A stretch of DNA of 64,000 nt from Fragum whitleyi (taxonomy: Eukaryota > Mollusca > Bivalvia > Cardiida > Cardiidae): assembly GCA_948146395.1 (NCBI GenBank), contig OX411558.1, positions 49,215,122-49,279,121 of the forward strand, in the 5' to 3' direction. The notes under the pieces are model-generated. The model had not been told where the DNA came from, searched no databases, and saw nothing but the letters and a program-made list of their open reading frames with translations. Position numbers and translations under genes: made by a program. Positions 20,508 to 31,011 of the stretch are shown here, in pieces; within the stretch, counting starts at the first letter, position 1, and every line of letters begins with the position of its first letter.

Positions 20508-23030
20508 CAATGTAAATACTATTAACTGGTGATGTTCTAAAGGCACCCAGCGCTAGGCGCAATCCTTGATTATGAATGGTATCAAGTTTACGAAGGTATG
20601 AAGGGCGTGTAGAACCGTAAACAACACAACCGTAATCTAATTTTGATCTGACAAGTGCCCTGTAAAGGCGTAGTAAAACCTTTTTATCAGCTCCCCAGTC
20701 CATACTAGATACAACACGTAAAAGATTAAGTGCCTTTAAGCACTTATTTTTTAAATTTAAATATGGGGTATGAACGACAGTTTAGAATCAAAAAGTAGTC
20801 CCAGGAATTTAAATTCTTTTACGACTTCAATTTGCACTCCGTCCAGCTTTAATTCTGGATCAGGGTGCATTTTCCTAGACTGACAAAAATGCATACATTT
20901 AGTTTTTGTCTTGGAAAACTTAAAGCCGTTTTCATTGGACCATTTGGAAAGGTTCTTCAAGACTTGCTGTAGCTGTCTTTCAATCGTATACATATGTTTT
21001 GATCTGTAACAGATGCAAAAGTCATCAACATAGAGAAAACATTCAACCCCAGGGCAAACAGTTTTTATAATATTGTTAATTTTGACACTAAAAAGTGTCA
21101 CAGACAAAATACTTCCTTGTGGAACGCCCATTTCTTGTTCATGGGGATCAGACAAAGTGTCTCCAACTCGGACTCTAAACTGACGTTCATCCAAAAATGC
21201 AGAAATAAAATAAGCAAGGCGACCTCGAATACCGAAATCATAGAGGTCATTCATTATTCCATACTTCCATGTGGTATCATAAGCACTTTCAAGATCGAAA
21301 AAGACAGAAACAACGTGTTCTTTCTTTATAAAAGCTTCTCGAATAAAAGTCTCGAAGCGGACAAGATGATCAAGAGTGCTTCTTTGTTTACGAAAGCCAC
21401 TTTGGACTGACGTAATAAGGTGGTTCTTTTCAAGAAACCAGACAAGACGATCATTAACCATTCTTTCCATGGTTTTGCAAATGCAACTAGTCAAAGCAAT
21501 AGGGCGATAGTTTGAAGGATCAGTAGTATCTTTCCCTGGTTTAGGTATAGGAATAACGATAGCTTCCCGCCATGATGCTGGAATGCTTCCCGTTTTCCAA
21601 ACCTGGTTATAAATTTGAAGTAAGCAATTCAAAGAACGAGAGGGCAAACGTTTGAGAAATTGATAATGTATATTATCATTTCCTACAGCAGTGTCATGAC
21701 ACTTCTTTAAAGCCTTCTTCAATTCTTTAACAGAAAAGTCTCTATTATAATGTTCCAGTCGACTGGAACTGAAGTTAAGTTTTGACTTTTCTTTATCACC
21801 TTTGAATTTTTGAAATGCAGGTGAGTAATTGGATGATGATGACTTCTTGGCAAACGTATCTGCCAATACATTCGCAATATCAGCCTTGGAAGAAACGTCA
21901 CTGAGGTCAGTTCTTAAATGACCAACTCCAATTGACGCGTTCTTTCCGCTGATTTTGCGCACCATATCCCATGTCTTTTTGACAGATGATCTAGAATTTA
22001 ATCTAGAAACATACTGTCTCCAAGACGAACGCTTACTTTGTTTAATGGTACGACGAGCTTTCGCTCGTGCAATTTTGAATCTGTAAAGGTTCTCCTTTGA
22101 TGGTCTAAGATCAAATGTTCTAAGAGCAGATTTTCGCTCAGCTAAACTCTTTTTGCAATCTTCATTAAACCATGGTTTGTTAGGATGTTTAGGGTCAGGC
22201 GACGTTCTAGGAATAGCTTTCTCTGCAGCCGAATATAGTAAGGATGTGAAAAGCTCGGTAGAGTTTTCACAATCTTCGAAAGCTTCTGGATTTATTGATT
22301 GTTCGCAGGTAGTTTTGAACAACTCCCAATTAGCTTTATGGAGTTTCCATCGCCTTGGGCGTTCTTGAACAGAAGGTCCTAATTCAGATATATGAATAGG
22401 GAAATGGTCACTACCATGAAGATCAGAGTCCACTTTCCAGCTAAAAGCCGGGAAAATGTCTGGAGTGCAAACAGTTAAATCCAGTGAAGAATATGAACCA
22501 GTAGCTGGATGATGATAGGTGGAGGATTTATCATTTAATAAAACAAGATCATGATTTGATATGAAATCCTCAATTATGCGACCTTTGTCGTCTATATTAG
22601 TACATCCCCAAAGCGTATGATGGGAATTGAAATCTCCCATTAATATGAAAGGCCTTGGTAACTGTTCGACAAGATCGTCTAGTTTCCTACGATTGATAGG
22701 AGAACTAGGGGGAAGATAAATTGAACAAATGGTTATTGTTTTATTAAGGGAAACGCTAACAGCTATAGCTTGTAGCGAAGTGTTAAGAGGAATGACGCGA
22801 TGAGGAACACTGTTGTTAACAATAATTCCGACACCACCCGAAGCTTTCTCATTCCCTTCAAAATTTTTCAAATAGCAAGAGTGATACTTAAAAGAGAACT
22901 TGTCGGTATCTTTGAGAAAAGTCTCTTGCAAACAGATTGCCACTGGTTTTCCATTTGAAACTAATAGATTCATTTCTTCAAAGTTGGCTTTGATGCTGCG
23001 ACAATTCCATTGAATGATTGTGTTCGCCAT
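20508..23030 (-). pseudogene. LINE B ORF2: endonuclease plus reverse transcriptase, frameshifted and truncated
   Basis: Translation from 23030 gives MANTIIQWNCRSIKANFEEM, the GDFNSHHTLWG and SDHFPIH motifs of an apurinic-type endonuclease, and then a reverse transcriptase. The latter has the AYDTTWKYG, MGVPQGSILS and YVDDFCIC motifs, so the catalytic aspartates are present. After 757 codons a one-base deletion near 20755 (in the FIPHIDNLKNKC stretch) shifts the frame. The next 60 or so codons (SSMDWGADKKVLL to NSIYIE) are readable in another frame before similarity ends. Upstream of MANT the leader (IPPLQVRILYPLNLI) is open but its ATG has become ATA. RNase H is missing, so the copy is dead. 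Confidence 0.85.
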
Positions 23031-23080
23031 AATTAAATTAAGGGGATAAAGTATCCTAACTTGTAGTGGAGGTATGAATT

Positions 23081-24565
23081 TTATTTCTTAATATGTGAAA
23101 GATCTATTATGTTTTTTCCTTGCTTATTCTCCTTTGAAGAATCTGATTCCTCAGTGTCTTCCGTAACCATGTCTTCCTCAAGACTATGGTAACGGTTGAA
23201 TTGTATAATTGGGTCCTCAGACCCTTTTGGCTGACGATTAGATGTTGCCGCCCTAGGAGACGAAGTTCTGCTCCTAGAGGGCTTAATAAAAGAGCTCGTA
23301 TCTTTATCATCTGATACTTTACCAGTTGGAGCGTTTAATTTCTCCAGCTGAATCTGAGCTTTCTTGCGTCTTCCCATCTCGGCTTTGTCTAAACGAATAA
23401 TTTCTTCTATTTCAGGCGTGATTGATTTCTGCTCTTTACTGACAGAAGATATTGAAGTAGACTTGGATAAGTTTGATGAAGCGTTGACGGTTTGTGATTG
23501 AGCAGCAGGTTGACTCTTTTCAACAATCTGAATCGAGGAAACTGGAGGATCTTTCTCTTTACTTGAGGATATAGATGGCGAAACGGATTTAGAATTTGGG
23601 AAAAATTTTGCAATTTCATCTTTCTTTTCGGGAAATATTAAGCATAGTTTTTGAAAGAGATCTTTGCAGTTCTGGCATTCATCTTTGTTTACCTGGACTG
23701 AAGCTTTCTAGGCATATGTATTAGTTAAATTGACCCTATTATCGACTATTTTTCTTGCTTCTGGGAAAGAGAGACTTTCTTTGTACTTGAGAGTTACAAT
23801 TTCTTTCTCTCTTTTCCAGACAGGGCATTTCCTGGAAGTTGCTGTGTGCTCACCGCCGCAATTTAAACATTTCATAGGATTAGAACAGTCCTGGCAGCGG
23901 TGAAGGTACCACTCCTCACCACATCGGCTACACAGATCGTCCACCTTTTCTCTACATTTCTTTTCATGGTGCCCAAATTTATAGCATTTGTAACACTGGA
24001 GGGGATTTGGGATATAAAGATCTACATTTACCCTCAAGTATCCAACTTTGATTGTTTTCGGTAGAATTGCAGAGCCAAATGTCAAAATAATCGTGTTTGT
24101 TTGTTTCTTAACACCATCTCTATATACAGAAATGCGTTTGGCGTTGGTAACATTTTGATTTTTCAATTCGTCAATTATTTCAGTTTCACGTATCCCCTCC
24201 AAGTCTCTACACCGAATCACACCTCTTGAAGTATTAAGAGTTTGATGCGGCGAACAAGAGACTGGAGTGTTGAAAAAAGTAGTCATCTTCATTAAGTTTT
24301 CAGCATGGACTTGCTTTTCAACTTCGATAAGAAGTCCACCAGACTTAAGTTTTTTAACAGATTTGGGCTGTCCAATCACTGACTGCAACACCTTTTCAAT
24401 TACAAAAGGCGAAAGTTTGGTAAGATTCGTATCTTTGTCTAATGCATCAACAACCAAAAACCTGGAAAAAGCTTGAGTCGTTGATTGAAAGCCAGGTCCG
24501 AGATGGGAAGGTCCGTGTTCAAAATCTTCTTCATCATTTTTTCGTTTTTTCGTGAAGGTCTCCAT
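23081..24565 (-). pseudogene. LINE B ORF1: gag-like nucleic-acid-binding protein, one amber codon
   Basis: The frame is continuous over 494 codons except for TAG at 23708-23710, where LINE C has CAG in the same context (NTYA-Q-KAS). The start METFTKKRKNDEEDFEHG is chosen because it matches LINE C. Three Cys/His knuckles lie around residues 190-250: CYKCYKFGHHEKKC, then CSRCGEEWYLHRCQDC, then CLNCGGEHTATSRKC. The upstream domain (KLSPFVIEKVLQSVIGQPKS to RVNVDLYIPNPLQ) resembles the conserved N-terminal region of I-type ORF1s. Such proteins bind element RNA and act as chaperone. The C-terminal third is charged and low in complexity. The single stop makes the copy a near-intact pseudogene. Confidence 0.85.
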
Positions 24566-25259
24566 ATTAATTTAAGATGGTATTCACTATCCGGGGCCAC
24601 CACCCTCCACGGAGTCCTACAAGGGGACATGAAAGGGCGGGTTTCCAGCCCCCCATGCCGGGGCTACCCGAATAGTATACTCGAGCCGAAATGACAAAAT
24701 GAGTCGACAGCGATTGCACGAACAATTTTCTAACTAAGAATCAAGCCGTGCAAATAATGCCAAATCACAAAATCTATTCAACCCGATTAGCCCATGAGCC
24801 TATATAGACAAGGACTAAAATACTACTAAAATATAAAATATGAGTGACACGGGCATTTAAACCTTTGCACTTAGTACAACAATGACTTTATACCAAAGTG
24901 TTTTCAAAGAAATTTGGTACAACAAATTGTTTAGTAATGTGTCATTAGAATCATGACAGAACATCTTTAATATAACAAAATATTTCATATTACAAAAGTA
25001 GATGCCCCAGTCTAAAACGACCAGCCGATTGCCTAGACCGGGCCCATCCAGGCTCCCGTTTCAGCCGAAGCCGAGGCCAAAGCAGCGTGTTGAGAAGCTG
25101 GAGATCCCTGGGCTTCCCTCAACTACTAGGACCCTCTTTTCCGGCATTACGAGTCTCCACCCACGGCAAACAGGCGGGCCCATTTGTTAGGGGTCATACC
25201 ATTGACTACATGGGCAGCAGCCGACTATTTCTACCCCCCCCCCCGCCCAGCTGGGGGCC
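24566..25259 (-). promoter_or_regulatory. LINE B 5' UTR (internal promoter region)
   Basis: About 690 bp separate the GGCCCCCAGCTGGG start from ORF1. It is nearly collinear with the 5' UTR of LINE C (42940-43628), including CAAATGGGCCCGCCTGTTTG and CGGGTAGCCCCG blocks. In this element class transcription starts at the first base from an internal promoter. The GC-rich first 250 bp are candidates for it, while the ORF1-proximal half is AT-rich. Confidence 0.6.
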
Positions 25260-25501
25260 ACGAGATCTGTCAAACACGTATAGGAAATTTTACAGATGGA
25301 ATATATATATATTGTTTTAAGAACACATCTTGTTTATTATACGCTACCTAATGTCAACGTATTTTGGTATCACCTCCAGCTGTCTGTCGATACATCTCCC
25401 TACCTCAATATATCAACTTTGATTTGTCTTTAAACAAAACATTTATCATGTTTATTTTCACTCATTCTTTTCCGCGAAACCCTTCAGGTGTCGCCATACT
25501 T
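25260..25501. other. Spacer between two head-to-head LINEs
   Basis: About 240 bp lie between the 5' end of LINE B and the truncated 5' end of LINE D. A long frame from 25364 runs through it into LINE D, but its first 48 codons have no match in any LINE copy and are chance. Confidence 0.6.
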
Positions 25502-25507
25502 GTACTT

Positions 25508-28500
25508 ATGGGAGATTTCAATTCCCACCATAAGTTATGGGGGTGCTCCAATACAGACGACAAAGGTCGTATTGTTGAGGATTTTATTACTAAGCATGAT
25601 CTTGTTTTATTGAATGACAAATCTAAGACTTATCTTCATCCTGCAACTGGAAATTATTCTTCACTAGATTTGACTATTTGCTGTCCTGATATTTTCCCTG
25701 ATTTTTCATGGAAAGTAGTTTCTGACCTTCATGGTAGTGACCATTTCCCTATTCAGATTTCCGAATTAGGACCATCTGTTCAGGAGCGCCCTAGGCGTTG
25801 GAAACTCCATAAGGCCAATTGGGAACTTTATAGAACTACCTGTGAACAATCGATCAATCCAGAAGCCTTTGATGAATGTGAAAACTCTGCAGAACTCTTT
25901 ACATCTTTACTTTATTCTGCTGCAGAAAAAGCTATTCCACAAACATCGCCTGACCCAAAAACTCCAAATAAGCCATGGTTTAATGAAAATTGCAAAAAGG
26001 CTATAGCTGAGCGAAAACGTGCTCTTGGAGCATTTGCCTTAAGGCCTTCAAAGGAGAATCTTTACAAATTTAAAATTGCACGTGCAAAAGCACGTCGTAC
26101 AATTAAACAAAGTAAGCGTTCCTCTTGGAGACAGTATGTATCTAGATTAAATTCTAGATCATCTGTGAAAAAGACTTGGGACATGATACGTAAAATTAGT
26201 GGGAAGAATACATCACTTAATGTCGGTCATCTTAAAACGGATGACGATAACACAGTTACTTCAAAACACGACATTGCTAATGTCTTGGCAGACACGTTTG
26301 CCAAGAAATCTTCCTCTACTAATTATTCACCTGCGTTTCAAAAGTTTCAAGGTGAAAAAGAAAAGTCTAAACTTAATTTCAGTTCCAGAAATCTGGAACA
26401 CTATAATAGAGACTTTTCCGTTAAGGAATTGAAAAAAGCTTTAAAAAAGTGTCACGACACTGCTGTCGGATCAGATGCTATTCATTATCAATTCCTCAAA
26501 CATTTGCCATCTCGTTCCCTTCATTGCTTACTTCAGATTTATAATCAGGTATGGAAGACGGGAAGCATTCCAGCCTCTTGGCGGGAAGCCATCGTTATTC
26601 CAATACCTAAACCAGGTAAAGATTCCACAAACCCTTCAAATTACCGCCCTATTGCTTTAACTAGTTGCATCTGTAAAACCATGGAAAGAATGGTCAATGA
26701 TCGTCTTGTTTGGTTTCTTGAAAAGAACCACCTTATTACGGAAGTCCAAAGTGGCTTTCGTAAACAGAGAAGCACTCTTGATCATCTTGTTCGCTTCGAG
26801 ACATTTATTCGAGAAGCCTTTATAAAGAAGGAACACGTTGTTTCTGTCTTTTTTGATCTCGAAAGTGCTTATGACACCACTTGGAAGTATGGAATTATGA
26901 ACGACCTCTATGATTTCGGTGTTCGAGGTCGCCTTGCCTTTTTCATCTCAGCTTTTTTGGATGAACGTCAGTTTAGAGTCCGTGTTGGAGATACTTTATC
27001 TGATCCCCATGAACAAGAAATGGGTGTTCCCCAGGGGAGTATTTTATCGGTGACACTATTTAGTGTCAAAATAAACAACATTGTTAAAACCGTTTGCCCT
27101 GGCGTGGAATGTTTTCTCTACGTTGACGACTTTTGTATCTGCTACAGATCAAAACAAATGCATACAATTGAAAGACAATTGCAACAAGTCTTGAACAATC
27201 TTTCAAAATGGTCAAATGAAAACGGTTTCAAGTTTTCAAAGACAAAAACTAAATGTTTGCATTTTTGTCAATCAAGAAAGATGCACTCCGATCCAGATTT
27301 AAAGTTGGACGGAGTACCGATTGAAGTTGTTAAGGAATTTAAATTCTTAGGACTCCTTTTTGATTCTAAACTGTCGTTTATTCCGCATATTGACAATTTG
27401 AAAAATAAATGCCTAAAGGCACTTAATCTTTTACGAGTTGTATCCAGTATGGATTGGGGAGCCGATAAAAAGGTTCTATTGCGCCTCTATAGGGCACTTG
27501 TTAGATCAAAGCTAGATTATGGCTGTGTTGTATATGGTTCTGCGCGCCCTTCATACCTTCGCAAACTTGATACTATTCATAATCAGGGATTGCGCTTGGC
27601 GTTGGGTGCATTTAGAACATCACCAATTAACAGTGTTTATACAGAAGCAAATGAGCCTTCCTTAAATTTACGCAGGAAGAAGCTTTCCATGCAATATTAT
27701 TTAAAATTAAAATCCAATCCCGATAATCCTACTCATAAGGTTGTTTTTGAACCTAAATATAGAGAGGCTTTTGAAAAGAAAAAGAACCCAATACTTCCTT
27801 TTAGTTTGCGCTGTGAAGCCGATGTAAGCTCTCTAGATTTTGACCTAGAGGACGTGGCAGAACATACTGTTCCTGATGTTCCTTTGTGGACATATAAAAG
27901 TCCAACGTTTCTTTATGATCTTGCTTCAAGCAAAAAGGATACAACAGATCCATCTATTTTTAAAACCAAATTCTTGGAAGTCAAAGAAAAATACACATCT
28001 TATGAAGAAATATACACTGACGGTTCAAAAGATGGCGAAAAAGTTGCTTCAGCCACTATTTTAGATGGCGAAAAATATCAATTCCGCCTTCCCAATAACT
28101 CTTCTATTTTTTCAGCCGAGCTTAAGGCCATTGATCTCGCACTCGATCATATGATCGCAGAACGTCTCTCTCGCTATATCATTTTTACTGACTCTATGTC
28201 AAGCATGCAAGCGATTGAGCACGAAAAAACTGACAATCCCCTTATTGTAAGGCTACTTGATAAAATAGCTAAGCTTAATGATGTTGATCTAGTTTTCTGT
28301 TGGCTTCCAAGCCATATTGGTATTCGTGGTAATGAAGAGGCAGATAAAGCTGCCAAGGATTCATTATCACTTGAAATTTTACCCTTTGAAGTACCTTTTA
28401 CTGATTTTAAACCCCTTATTCATAGTTTTATTCATGATGTCTGGAGTAAATGTTGGAATGATCCAGCCAACCAGTATAATAAATTATTTTCTGTTCGACA

Positions 28501-28804
28501 GGACCTCGGCGATTGGTTTCCTGGTTACAGGTCAAACCGTCGCGAAGAACTTATCTTGACTCGGTTACGCATTGGCCATACACACCTCACACACTCTTAT
28601 CTTTTAAAGGGAGAAGACATGCCAATGTGTATTCCTTGCGACTGTCCTCTTACTGTCAAGCATATTTTCATTGATTGTAAAGATTTCTCTTTTACTAGAG
28701 ATAGATATTTTAAAGTTGACAGTATGAAGAACTTATTTGATTATGTAAAAATTGAACTTATTTTTGATTACCTTAAGGCAATTAATTTGTTTTATAAAAT
28801 ATGA
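25508..28804 (+). CDS. LINE D ORF2 fragment: partial endonuclease, complete reverse transcriptase and RNase H
   Basis: From the in-frame methionine of MGDFNSHHKLWG there are about 1,098 uninterrupted codons. The endonuclease keeps its GDFN, SSLDLTIC and GSDHFPIQ motifs but lacks the first third. The reverse transcriptase shows RPIALTSCICK, AYDTTWKYG, MGVPQGSILS and YVDD. RNase H shows YTDGSKDGEK, IFSAELKAIDLAL, IIFTDSMSSMQAI and WLPSHIGIRGNEEADKAAK, giving the expected acidic residues. A C-terminal CIPCDCPLTVKHIFIDC may bind zinc. RNase H behind the reverse transcriptase places it in the I/Nimb group. The missing N-terminus makes autonomous activity unlikely. Confidence 0.85.
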   Translation: MGDFNSHHKLWGCSNTDDKGRIVEDFITKHDLVLLNDKSKTYLHPATGNYSSLDLTICCPDIFPDFSWKVVSDLHGSDHFPIQISELGPSVQERPRRWKLHKANWELYRTTCEQSINPEAFDECENSAELFTSLLYSAAEKAIPQTSPDPKTPNKPWFNENCKKAIAERKRALGAFALRPSKENLYKFKIARAKARRTIKQSKRSSWRQYVSRLNSRSSVKKTWDMIRKISGKNTSLNVGHLKTDDDNTVTSKHDIANVLADTFAKKSSSTNYSPAFQKFQGEKEKSKLNFSSRNLEHYNRDFSVKELKKALKKCHDTAVGSDAIHYQFLKHLPSRSLHCLLQIYNQVWKTGSIPASWREAIVIPIPKPGKDSTNPSNYRPIALTSCICKTMERMVNDRLVWFLEKNHLITEVQSGFRKQRSTLDHLVRFETFIREAFIKKEHVVSVFFDLESAYDTTWKYGIMNDLYDFGVRGRLAFFISAFLDERQFRVRVGDTLSDPHEQEMGVPQGSILSVTLFSVKINNIVKTVCPGVECFLYVDDFCICYRSKQMHTIERQLQQVLNNLSKWSNENGFKFSKTKTKCLHFCQSRKMHSDPDLKLDGVPIEVVKEFKFLGLLFDSKLSFIPHIDNLKNKCLKALNLLRVVSSMDWGADKKVLLRLYRALVRSKLDYGCVVYGSARPSYLRKLDTIHNQGLRLALGAFRTSPINSVYTEANEPSLNLRRKKLSMQYYLKLKSNPDNPTHKVVFEPKYREAFEKKKNPILPFSLRCEADVSSLDFDLEDVAEHTVPDVPLWTYKSPTFLYDLASSKKDTTDPSIFKTKFLEVKEKYTSYEEIYTDGSKDGEKVASATILDGEKYQFRLPNNSSIFSAELKAIDLALDHMIAERLSRYIIFTDSMSSMQAIEHEKTDNPLIVRLLDKIAKLNDVDLVFCWLPSHIGIRGNEEADKAAKDSLSLEILPFEVPFTDFKPLIHSFIHDVWSKCWNDPANQYNKLFSVRQDLGDWFPGYRSNRREELILTRLRIGHTHLTHSYLLKGEDMPMCIPCDCPLTVKHIFIDCKDFSFTRDRYFKVDSMKNLFDYVKIELIFDYLKAINLFYKI

Positions 28805-29052
28805 TTTTATTTTCTTTTGAATCCAAGTTTCCCTTAGTTTTAAAAATGTCTCTTTGAATTTTACATTAATATACAGTGTTCTTTTGAGCACGAATTTCTT
28901 TTAAGTTTTGGAAGTAATACTTCTCTCTTACATTTCTACTGTTCGCATAATTTTTATTACACGATTTACAGCGTTTTGTTTTAAAGTGTTATAATTATCT
29001 TAGTTTTGAAGGTATACGTCGCCTTTTAAAGTAATTTATTTTTTAGAGTTTT

Positions 29053-29110
29053 GCGCCCAACATGACCTTAGTTGTCGACGGGCCTTAAAACACCAATCAT
29101 TCATTCATTC
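29053..29110 (+). other. Conserved 3' terminal hairpin and ATTC tail of the LINE family
   Basis: GCGCCCAACATGACCTTAG, then a TGTCGACGGGCC block, AAAAC and the ATTC repeats close the element. GCCC can pair with GGGC and GAC with GTC inside. The same segment ends LINE C (near 49073-49130), LINE E (41548-41605 and 31743-31800, minus) and LINE F (56955-57016, minus), with only a few changes. It is the likely 3' recognition signal for the reverse transcriptase. Confidence 0.7.
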
Positions 29111-30196
29111 TTCTGAACCAGGAGCCTGACAAATTTGAATATTGGCATGGATGATCAGCATATTGACCTTTTTATAAATAGCTAAAATTATGACTGTAGA
29201 TTCACCAAGTGCGGAGCACCAGGGGGGAGAGGGTAGTACTTTTGTGAAAATTTTGTAATCTTTAACCTTCTTCTTCTTCTGAACCACAAGCCCAACAGAC
29301 TTGAAAAATTGGCATGGAGGATCAAATCATAGACCTTAATGAAAATAGCTAAAATCATGACTGTAATGCCACCAGGTACGGAGCACCAGGGGGGAGGGGG
29401 TAGTACTTTTGTGAAAATTTTGTAACTTTAACCTTCATCTTCTAATGAACCAGGAGCCCTACAGATTCTATATTGGCATGGATGATAAGCATATGGATCT
29501 AAAATAAAATAGCTAAAATCATGAATGTAGGGCCACCAGATGCGGAGCATTAGGGGGGAGGGGGTAGTACTTTGGATCAAATTTGAAATCTTTAACCTTA
29601 TTCTTCTCCTGGACCAGGAACCCTACAGACTTGAAAATTGTCATAGGTGATCAATATATTGACATTAATAAAAATAGCTTAAATCATGACTGTAGGGTCA
29701 CCAGGTGCTGAGTGTCTTGGGGAGGGGGTAGTACTTTGGATCGTTTTTGAAATCTTTAAACTTCTTCTAATGAACCAGGAGTCCTACAGACTTGAAAATT
29801 GGTATGGATGATCAGCATATGGCCATTAATTGAATTAGCTAAAATCATGACTGTAGATTCACCAGGTGCAGAGCATCTTGGGGGAGGGGGAGTACTTTGT
29901 TGAGAATTTTGAATCCCTACAGCCTATATATTTGACATGGATTGATCAACTCATTAAAGAAAACTTTAAAAGTCTCAGACTCAGCCTGTATATCTGGCAT
30001 AGATTAGCTGATCACAGACCTTTTATGAAAAAAGCTTAAATAAATAATGATCAGGGGAGGAGCAGAAGGGGGGAGGATTATTTCAAATGTTATCTGATTG
30101 AATAAGTGAAAATCGCTCTTTCTGTGGTTGCATGAACATACCTAGGTAATGAAGCTTTTTTCTCAGGTGAGCGACCCAGGGCCAACGGCCCTCTTG
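29111..30196 (+). mobile_element. Repeat H, 3' part (left member of the recombining pair)
   Basis: Seven monomers of about 150 bp, each with CTACAGACTTGAAAATTGGC, ATCATGACTGTAG, CACCAGGTGCGGAGCA and a GGGGGAGGGGGTAGTAC block, lead to CTCAGGTGAGCG, the hairpin AGGGCCAACGGCCCT and CTTG. The 5' half is missing, because the tail of LINE D stands directly before the first monomer. Confidence 0.8.
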
Positions 30197-30200
30197 TTTT

Positions 30201-30951
30201 CCTTTTTCTGACCTTTCCTTTGGACCATTGTTGGTCTCCATGCTAGCTGTGGCTGAGCAGGGGCTTGCCTTCATATCACAAGGTTCATCATGTTGGGTAT
30301 GGAATTCATACTTGGGACATAGTTTATTGACAGTTTCCACCGCAACAATCTGTCTTACGGGTAATGTTTTCAGCCACAGTCACTGTGCATTGTGTTGCTG
30401 GATGGAATGGGGTACGGCCTATTCCGGAGTACATAATCTTGTTATTTACTCCATCTTTTTGAACGGGAGTCTGGTTGTAAGGCCTGTCCTGCCATGCATT
30501 GACTTTTCTGAGTCGTTTGCAGGCGCTGGGTCATATTAGCTTTATTCTCGTCCACTACAACTTGACTTGTTGCACGGCTCTTTTTATTAAGCCCTTGTAT
30601 AGGCCACTCAATATTGGCCCCGGCTAAGATGTGGGCCAGACTTGAAGCTCCAGTTAAGTTCGGATCATAGCTACATTAATGCCCATATTAACTGTCGCTG
30701 ATTTACCGGAGAGTTTCTTGTCTGAATTGATTTCAGTGTAAAGATTGTACATTTTAGACTTGTATGAACGTGTTGGTTTTAGACATATCATTCTATCGCG
30801 CCATACTAGACCCCGTTGTATTTCTGCTGATTTGTCGAAGGTCAGGTGACTTTTACACTTTGGAAACGCGTTTTGGTGGTCGGAATTTACTTCATTTACC
30901 ATCTGAAGAAATTTTTCTACATGATATACTCTATAGCAGTCTTGTTCAAAT
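30201..30951 (-). pseudogene. Mutator-like transposase relic (unit 1)
   Basis: Minus-strand pieces in shifting frames line up with a transposase-like protein that I recall as high-copy in bivalve genomes. They are FEQDCYRVYHVEKFLQMVNE with a CKSHLTFDKSAEIQRGLVW block, then KSATVNMGINVAM, then NLTGASSLAHILAGANIEWP, then GRTPFHPATQCTVTVAENIT. The last piece is IVAVETVNKLCPK with a CDMKASPCSATAS cysteine cluster. At least three frameshifts or stops separate them. A splice-acceptor-like AATTTCAG precedes the first piece (30952-30959). The catalytic C-terminal part is cut away by the H repeat. Assignment to the Mutator-like family is from memory of family features and is moderate. Confidence 0.5.
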
Positions 30952-31011
30952 CTGAAATTAATGAAAATTATAGCTACTTGCAACTGCAGTAAACAGGGAC
31001 TTTGTGCACTC

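Larger units (their letters stand above)
20508..25259 (-). mobile_element. LINE B (I/Nimb-type non-LTR retrotransposon), 5' complete, 3' lost
   Basis: The element reads 5' UTR (25259-24566), ORF1 (24565-23081) and ORF2 (from 23030). Its first bases GGCCCCCAGCTGGGCGGGG equal those of LINEs C, E and F, so the 5' end is intact. Similarity to the other ORF2s stops at about 20508, within the region behind the reverse transcriptase. RNase H, 3' UTR and the ATTC tail are gone. Loss of the 3' end is opposite to normal 5' truncation during target-primed reverse transcription and points to a later deletion. ORF1 and 5' UTR are of the same type as LINE C. Confidence 0.85.
25502..29110 (+). mobile_element. 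LINE D, 5'-truncated copy with intact 3' end
   Basis: Similarity to complete ORF2s begins at TACTTATGGGAGATTTCAAT (25502) and runs through ORF2 and the 3' UTR to a CATTCATTCATTC tail ending at 29110. The 5' truncation is the normal outcome of incomplete target-primed reverse transcription. It is closest to LINE F in ORF2 and 3' UTR. No target duplication was found: the left flank shows no H repeat, whereas the right flank starts directly inside one. Confidence 0.85.

Noticed and set aside
25364..25507. N-terminal extension of the LINE D protein
   Set aside because: The 48 codons before MGDFNSHH have no counterpart in any LINE copy and lie in flanking DNA.
29111..30196. CRISPR-like array
   Set aside because: Monomers are about 150 bp, diverged and contiguous, without short identical repeats and unique spacers; the genome is eukaryotic.
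30228..30539. Plus-strand 103-codon frame (and its duplicate at 40033)
   Set aside because: It is the shadow of the Mutator-like transposase relic on the minus strand.
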